Positions 1-5,300 of a stretch of DNA of 6,746 bases are shown here, one piece after another. This DNA comes from Chlamydiota bacterium (GTDB taxonomy: Bacteria; Chlamydiota; Chlamydiia; Chlamydiales; Simkaniaceae). The notes beneath the pieces are model-generated. The model saw only the letters and a list, made by a program, of their open reading frames with translations, was not told where the DNA came from and did not search any database. The stretch covers positions 1 to 6,746 of the forward strand of contig JAJFMG010000006.1 of NCBI GenBank assembly GCA_021772295.1, written 5' to 3'. Position 1 is the stretch's first letter. Each line of letters starts with the position of its first letter. Both the position numbers and the translations under genes were made by a program.

Positions 1-726
1 TGCGTCCCCGAATTTTTGAATATTTTTGCAACTAATCGACGATTTTACATCTCAAGTAGTCTACCTATCTCACTTCAAATGCGATCCATTCTTTCTCAAT
101 ATTTTCAAAATGAAATAGATCTTCAGCCTAATTTTTTTTCATTTGATCTCAATGAAGACAGTAGAGAAAAAATTTCTCAGATTCTTTCGAATCCAATCAT
201 AAGAGCAAATAAAAAAATTCTGATTTCTATGGGATCGAAATGGATAAATAAAGTGCCATCATTTGCGATGATTAAAACTATTCTTACTTCTTGGTCACAA
301 AAAGAAGACCTTTCTTTTCTTTTTCTTTGGGGATCTGAAACAGAGAGACAAGATGCTAATGCTTTAATGGCAACTTTTCCAAAAAATAGTGTTTCTATTG
401 GACATTTATCTATTCCAGTCGTTCATTCTCTTATCCAAAAGATGCATGGAGTGATTGCATCTGATTCGAGTATATTACATGTAGTTGCTTTAACAGATAC
501 TCCAAGTCTTTCTTTATTTGGACCAAGTTCCCCTCTAGTGTATAAGCCAAGAGGTGATAAACATCATTTTTTTCAAGGTAGATGCCCCTACGGGAAGAAG
601 TTTATCAAGCGATGTCCAAATCTTAGAACTTGTAAAACAGGGGCTTGTTTAAAGGATATCAAAGAAGCCGAGTTGCAAGATACGTTATCGGTTTTTTCAA
701 ACTCACTTACATCGAGCTCGCACTAA
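1..726 (+). CDS. Glycosyltransferase family 9 (heptosyltransferase-like), 5'-partial
   Basis: The frame is open from the first base to a TAA at 724-726, giving 241 residues. Family members are usually about 330-360 residues, so roughly the first 100 (most of the acceptor-binding N-lobe) lie outside the window. GT9 enzymes transfer a heptose or related sugar from an ADP-sugar to lipid A/core oligosaccharide on the cytoplasmic side of the inner membrane. The visible part is the donor-binding C-lobe: a strand followed by GSKWINKVP (about residues 78-86), LFLWGSETERQ (about 107-117), the nucleotide-sugar loop SDSSILHVVAL (about 154-164) and SLFGPSSP (about 171-178). The Cys-rich tail CPYG...RCPN...C...ACLKDI (Cys 195, 205, 211, 216) resembles the tail of WaaF-type heptosyltransferases. 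Oddity: the usual D-[ST]-G-P-x-H reads DSSILH, so the Gly-Pro is replaced. A TTG at 16 is internal, not a credible start. Family call is firm; donor and acceptor are unknown. Confidence 0.85.
   Translation, partial: CVPEFLNIFATNRRFYISSSLPISLQMRSILSQYFQNEIDLQPNFFSFDLNEDSREKISQILSNPIIRANKKILISMGSKWINKVPSFAMIKTILTSWSQKEDLSFLFLWGSETERQDANALMATFPKNSVSIGHLSIPVVHSLIQKMHGVIASDSSILHVVALTDTPSLSLFGPSSPLVYKPRGDKHHFFQGRCPYGKKFIKRCPNLRTCKTGACLKDIKEAELQDTLSVFSNSLTSSSH
707..726. other. Tail-to-tail overlap of two convergent genes
   Basis: The plus-strand glycosyltransferase stops at 724-726 (TAA) and the minus-strand BioD-like gene stops at 707-709 (TTA on the plus strand), so the last 20 bases code on both strands. 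There is therefore no intergenic space for a bidirectional terminator, and each transcript must run at least partly antisense into the other gene. No convincing hairpin plus T-run was found on either side. Confidence 0.9.
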
Positions 727-1804
727 TTAGTTTTGGAAAATCAATATTTGCTTGCACAAGATCAATTGCTTCTTGCACTTTCTCATGATCTTCTGCTTTA
801 ATTTTTGCAGTAAAAGAAGTGATTTTTTCCATTACTTTAAAGCTGCTAAGGGGAGTATAAAGCATTGGAATATCTGCTTTTTTGAGTGATTTCATAATGG
901 ATGGATTTGGATGCATATCTCCTGTTAAAATCATGCCTGTTCTCAGAGATTGATCTGCTTCCCAATTTTTTTCGATGGTAGCTAGAATAATATCTTCTCT
1001 ATTTGCAGGTGTAATAATGAGTTGTTCAGGAAGGATTAACTTTAGGTAATTGGTAACAGAGGTTGCAACAAGACGAATTTTCTTAAAGTGTCTTAGGTGA
1101 TGGTCTTGACCTGTTAACAAAGTGGTGTTAAAAAGTGATTCAAAATCCCTAAATGATGGATTACTCAAAAAAGGATCAAAGGGTACACATCCCAAAATTG
1201 GGATATTCCATCTCTTTAGAGCTTTTCCCATATAGTTTAGGATCATATCTCTTTTACTTGGAAGGACTCGATTCAAGATAACCCCTGCAATGTTCACTCC
1301 AAGGGAATCACACATTTGCTTATTAAGAGACAATGCATCAAACGATGATCCAAGTCCACCTGAGGCTACAAGAATAATATCAGTATCAAGAAGCCTTGCC
1401 ACCTGCGCATTATTTAAATTAATAATAGAGCCAACTCCTACATGTCCAGTGCCTTCAATGACAGCGACATCAGATGTATTACATATATTTGCAAAGGAGG
1501 ATTGGATGTTTCTTGCAAGTTTATTTTCATCAATTTTTCCATCGAGATAGTCTCTTGTAAAGCCGCGAGGAAATAGGACAGGACTCATAGAGCTATAGTC
1601 AGCTTCAATCTTAAATCTGTCCTTAAAAAGAAGGACATCTTTGTCAACTTTTAGGCCAGTAACCTCAACATGTTCCTGACCAATTGGTTTCATATAACTT
1701 ACTTTTCCAAAGTGGTTATGGAGTCCTGCAACAAGACCCAAACTCATGGTTGTTTTGCCAACATGTTGACCTGTCGAGGCAATAAAAAAAGCTCTTTTTT
1801 TCAT
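707..1804 (-). CDS. Stand-alone BioD-like P-loop ATPase with DRTGG domain (phosphotransacetylase N-terminal-like)
   Basis: The product has 365 residues. The N-terminal part (about 1-215) is a dethiobiotin-synthetase-like P-loop fold: Walker A STGQHVGKTT at residues 10-19, a KPIG segment at 39-42, an EGTGHVG loop at 117-123 and the strand/helix series VIEGTG, IILVASGGLGSS, GVILNRV. The C-terminal part (about 255-330) fits a DRTGG domain (IITPANREDIILATI; LRTGMILTGDMHPNPSI). The same pair of domains forms the N-terminal half of long bacterial phosphotransacetylases such as E. coli Pta, where it mediates metabolite control of acetyl-CoA/acetyl-phosphate conversion. Here the protein ends soon after KIKAEDHEKVQEAIDLV, where the catalytic PTA_PTB domain would begin, so it should have no acetyltransferase activity. 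Stand-alone versions are known elsewhere; their role is not established to my knowledge. It is not a typical BioD (about 225 residues). The ATG overlaps the upstream Nudix stop (ATGA), with only a weak AGAAG 10 bases upstream, suggesting translational coupling. Confidence 0.87.
   Translation of the reverse strand: MKKRAFFIASTGQHVGKTTMSLGLVAGLHNHFGKVSYMKPIGQEHVEVTGLKVDKDVLLFKDRFKIEADYSSMSPVLFPRGFTRDYLDGKIDENKLARNIQSSFANICNTSDVAVIEGTGHVGVGSIINLNNAQVARLLDTDIILVASGGLGSSFDALSLNKQMCDSLGVNIAGVILNRVLPSKRDMILNYMGKALKRWNIPILGCVPFDPFLSNPSFRDFESLFNTTLLTGQDHHLRHFKKIRLVATSVTNYLKLILPEQLIITPANREDIILATIEKNWEADQSLRTGMILTGDMHPNPSIMKSLKKADIPMLYTPLSSFKVMEKITSFTAKIKAEDHEKVQEAIDLVQANIDFPKLISASSM
1801..1804 (-). other. 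ATGA stop/start overlap (translational coupling)
   Basis: On the minus strand the bases read ATGA: ATG (1804-1802) starts the BioD-like protein and TGA (1803-1801) ends the Nudix hydrolase. This is the classic overlap for coupled translation within one mRNA. The weak Shine-Dalgarno of the downstream gene fits ribosome re-initiation. It shows the two genes are co-transcribed. Confidence 0.9.
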
Positions 1805-2301
1805 CTAGATAGTTCTTCTGTAATATCTTTTTTGAGTATATGAGCTATGACTTTTTTTGTATCGGGAAAGATCTTATTATTAGCCATCGAGAGTACCTCA
1901 TCAAAGGTAAACCACTTAAATAGAGGATTTTTTTTAAGCAAAGATGTAAGCAAGTTTTTATGACTTTGTTTAGAAATTCCTAGCGGTTTTGCTATATAGA
2001 TAAAATCAATATGCTGATGTTCTTTTTCAATTTTACTCTCTGGAATGTTTTCTACGAGGCAAAGATAGGGTCTTTGCATGGTAGTAGCATTTTTTTCAGA
2101 AATATAGATATTTTCATCAGAGAGAATCTCGATCTCTAATCCGGTTTCTTCCTTGACTTCTCGAATTGCTGTATCGATTGGCGATTCATTTTCTTCTACG
2201 TGGCCACCTGGGGGAAGCCATTTATTAAACTTAGGATGCTCAATAAGAAGTGTCTTTCCTTGATGAAAGAGGTAAACAGTTGCTGTAAAGTGCTTTTGCA
2301 T
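1801..2301 (-). CDS. Nudix hydrolase
   Basis: The product has 166 residues from the ATG at 2299-2301. The frame stays open upstream to a TTG at 2358, but I chose 2301 because GGAG lies 7 bases ahead of it and Nudix proteins commonly begin with such a strand (MQKHFTATVYLF). The Nudix box GX5EX7REUXEEXGU is matched exactly at residues 33-55 (G33, E39, R47, E48, E51, E52, G54), so the Mg-binding catalytic glutamates are intact. It is preceded by HPKFNKWLPPGGHVE, a form common among small bacterial Nudix enzymes. Such enzymes hydrolyse nucleoside diphosphates linked to another group (damaged dNTPs, nucleotide sugars, dinucleotide polyphosphates); the substrate cannot be told from sequence, though the H-x5-W-x-PPGGH form is not specifically that of MutT. 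The C-terminus (about 110-166) is helical and lysine-rich. It is coupled to the BioD-like ATPase by an ATGA overlap. Confidence 0.93.
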   Translation of the reverse strand: MQKHFTATVYLFHQGKTLLIEHPKFNKWLPPGGHVEENESPIDTAIREVKEETGLEIEILSDENIYISEKNATTMQRPYLCLVENIPESKIEKEHQHIDFIYIAKPLGISKQSHKNLLTSLLKKNPLFKWFTFDEVLSMANNKIFPDTKKVIAHILKKDITEELSR

Positions 2302-2308
2302 AAAAGAT

Positions 2309-2312
2309 CTCC
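2309..2312 (-). promoter_or_regulatory. Shine-Dalgarno GGAG of the Nudix gene
   Basis: The minus strand reads GGAG, then 7 bases, then the ATG at 2301. This is well placed and decides the start over the upstream TTG at 2358. It also shows that the Nudix gene can be translated independently of the giant gene that ends at 2367. Confidence 0.75.
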
Positions 2313-2313
2313 A

Positions 2314-2330
2314 TTTCAAATAGATTGAAA
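2314..2330. repeat. Short inverted repeat beside the Nudix Shine-Dalgarno
   Basis: TTTCAA and TTGAAA form a 6-bp perfect inverted repeat around a 5-base centre, ending one base from the GGAG on the minus strand. It sits in the 65-base gap between the giant gene and the Nudix gene. It is AT-rich and lacks an adjacent T-run, so it is a poor terminator; it could be a weak structure near the ribosome site, an operator-like palindrome, or chance. The gap has no clear -35/-10 pair on the minus strand. Confidence 0.25.
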
Positions 2331-2366
2331 CGGAAAATTGGTTTTGTCGCAAGAGCAAATATCAGG

Positions 2367-5300
2367 TTATGATGCGCCTTTTATTCTTAGGTATTCTCTT
2401 TGTATAGCAAGAGGAATACCAGCTTTTATAGGGTTACTTCCTGTTACCACTTGGATTCCCTCTTCAGCTAAGCTTTCTAACATACTCACAGCTGTGGATT
2501 TTGCCTTTTTGGAAATTAGATCTGGAACAAGATTAATATTTAAACTTGAAATTTTTGGTTCAATCTCAGTTGCTGACAAATCGGTAAGGCTTTTTAAACA
2601 TGACTCGCGAAGATGTGTAATACTCTCGGTTGTAGTATTCATCTGAGTTGTAAATTGCCCAATTTGGCTAGCAGTAAATGCATGTAATGCATTTGCTTTT
2701 CGTATAATGGTGTTATTCGAATTTGCTGTCTGAGAGTTACATGCGGCTGAAATCTCTTCAATTGTGCGATAGATAGTATTTTTAAAAGCTGAAAGATCTT
2801 TTCCATTTGAGCAGGTATTAATCGATTCAAGATTTTTCAATAATTCACGTTCATCCAGGGCAGTAGGGTTCGGCGTATTTTTAGGTCTAGAAGCATTTTT
2901 GACGTATGCGACGCAAGCATTATATTCGCTTGTAACTTTTTTTCTATTTGTAGCTGTATCGTTTGCTAGTTGGGATCTCTTAGCCCTAATAAAGGACGAA
3001 AGGGATGATGCTTCGTCATTTAGAGTAAGAGAGCTTAACATCTCTAATGTAGCATTATTTTCTTGGATAGTAGTTAAAGAGTTTTCCATTGCAGTTACAT
3101 GAGGTTTAATTTGCGGTGATAATCCAGCTCTTTCAAAATATTCTGAAGCATCTTCTAAAGATACCTTTATTCTACGGATAAGTGGGTCTAGTGGATCAAG
3201 GTTGTTTGTATTTGCAATGTTTATTATTTCATCGCAGCTCTTTTTAATAGTTTTAAGAGGCTCATTGGTATTAGTTGTAATATCATTAGAGACTATGGAT
3301 CTTTCAAGATCATTCAAAAGAGTTGAAAATGCGTATAGTCGTTGAATAAAAGGACCAATTTTTTCTCTTAAGGTGTTTCTAAGATTATTATCGAAATCGT
3401 TGGTAGTACTTTCAGTTGTAGTAATTGCTGTTTGTAACTTCGCAGTTTCGTTGATAAGATTTTTGATCAAATTTGGATTGTCAGATGAGTTTTCAAGGGA
3501 CTGCTTCCAAGATTCGAATAGATTTCTTGGCTGATCATTTTCATCGAAATAGAGCATATGTGTTAAATCTTGTAATTGTTGCTCAGCAATTCGAATTTCT
3601 TGGCTAACACCTCCTGTGAGGATGTCATCTACAACGTCTCCGACGTTTTGTTTTAGAATAAGATGGAGGTAACGTTTTACTAAACTCTCCTTGTTTGTAA
3701 GATCTTGTCTATGGGCAATAAGCGCTGCACCTGTTTTAGGCTCAATGCGTGTTGTCATTATCTTATTTATCAGAGATAAAATATTGGCATACTGCTCTTG
3801 CAGTTCTCGAGGGTCATCGATTAGCTTTGAATAAATATTTAAAATAAGGTCAACGGAAGTATCAATACCACCAGGTAATACAGCGCCTTCCGCAGTAGAT
3901 TTAAGAGAATTTAAAATACCACTTTTCCCTTCGAAGTGATTGCGCATTTCAGTGCGAGTTTGATTTCTGCCATTTTCGATGATTTCTGTAAAAGACTTAA
4001 CAAGAGCTTGTACATCTCGCTTCTCCTGCTTGAGATTATTATTATTATTATTTCCAACCGTCTTTTCTCCATCAATCATTGTCTCAAAGGCAAGTTTTAG
4101 TACTTTCCCAATTTCCTCGTAGATTGCAAGAGTGAGTTCTGAGTCATCTTGCAAAGATACCTGCGCGGACTCAGAGATTTTTTCGATGGTGCTTTCAAGA
4201 ATCCAGCTTGCAGCATACCGGACAATACGATGACTGATTTTTTCAAAGACCCAAGTAATGCCCTGAGGTATTAACCCAGTTGCTGCAATAATGTAAGCTA
4301 TGCCCTGCTTGGATTTTTTTACGATAGCAGATGGCTCCATTCCATATGGTGTTCTTTCAGCCCATTCAAAAACATTAAAAAAATCACCTACTTTGCTTGC
4401 AAAATTAAATGGTGGAATATCATCACTTAAACAGCGAGCTGTGGCTTTGTAGATCTCTGCTTGAGTGAGACCATCATTATATTCGGGTGATAGCATTCTT
4501 CTTGTAAGCTCAGTGTCTTGAGAAGATCCGAGAGGGCCTTTACTTTCACCATATGCTTGTTGCGCTTTTGCGAATGCGCTAAGATATCCCTCAACAGCTC
4601 TTAATGGAGTTGTAATACTTGAATCAGAACTTCGAGAAGCACTCTTAAGTTCTTCTCTAATATTTCCCAACAATCCATCTGCAGTGTGATCTACAAAAAA
4701 ATCTGTGATTTTCCAAACAACGGGAAGAAGAGTTCTTGCAAGAATCCATCTATGCCAACGTAGATCTGATTTGTTCCAAAGCGCATCGGTCATGCCTTTG
4801 TAAAAAGTACCTTCTTTATCATTGGAATTCTCAACTGCGTTGCAGATATCATAGTAGGTATAGTCTGTTGAATCACAGCCGCAAATATATTCATATACAG
4901 AGTAAAAAACAGCCTTCATTTTGCTATTTAGTTTTAGCTTTGTTTGTTCTTGATTGACTCTTTCAGTAGGTGTTCCAGTGATTTCATCTCTTGCGTCTTG
5001 TTGGATTTTTCGAGTTTCTCTGAGTTGGTTTGTTATCTCGACAAAATTATCGATGTCTACATCACGCGCTAAATTAACAAGAGTTACCTCTGCTAAGGCT
5101 GGATCTAAGGCATTTAATTGCTCAGAAAGACCCACACTTGGATTAAGAACATGCGCTGGGTTCTCAAATTGTAGATTATCTATGTTTTCATAGAAACTGA
5201 GATAGGGAGTATATCTATTGCTATCAAGGGTAATGAGGCTTGAAAACATCGCGTTTGCACTTGATGTATCGACTTGATTTCTAAGATTTTCATTTAAATC

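Noticed and set aside
667..697. Possible terminator: GCCGA and TCGG followed by six T residues
   Set aside because: The stem is only 4-5 pairs around a 16-base loop and lies before the glycosyltransferase stop codon, so use would truncate the mRNA.
1290..1550. Plus-strand frame of about 86 codons
   Set aside because: It is antisense to the BioD-like ATPase core, including conserved motifs, and is best explained as a shadow.
2302..2358. Upstream TTG start (2358) for the Nudix gene, adding 19 residues
   Set aside because: The ATG at 2301 has a well-placed GGAG 7 bases upstream, and the added residues precede the first strand of the Nudix fold.
2302..2366. A promoter for the Nudix gene in the 65-base gap
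   Set aside because: The best minus-strand candidates (TTGCGA with CAATCT or TCTATT) have poor boxes or 19-base and longer spacing; not enough to call.
2338..2646. Plus-strand frame of about 102 codons
   Set aside because: It is antisense to the end of the giant gene and resembles no known protein; the minus frame is continuous across it.
2639..2830. Minus-strand frame of 63 codons inside the giant gene
   Set aside because: It is out of frame with, and wholly inside, a continuous same-strand coding frame.
2899..3102. Plus-strand frame giving a hydrophobic 67-residue peptide that could pass for a small membrane protein
   Set aside because: The hydrophobicity comes from the complement of Lys/Asn/Glu-rich codons of the giant gene; there is no good ribosome site or supporting context.
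4736..5193. Two short plus-strand frames (4736-4957 and 4954-5193)
   Set aside because: Both are antisense to the giant gene, with no ribosome sites and no recognisable product.
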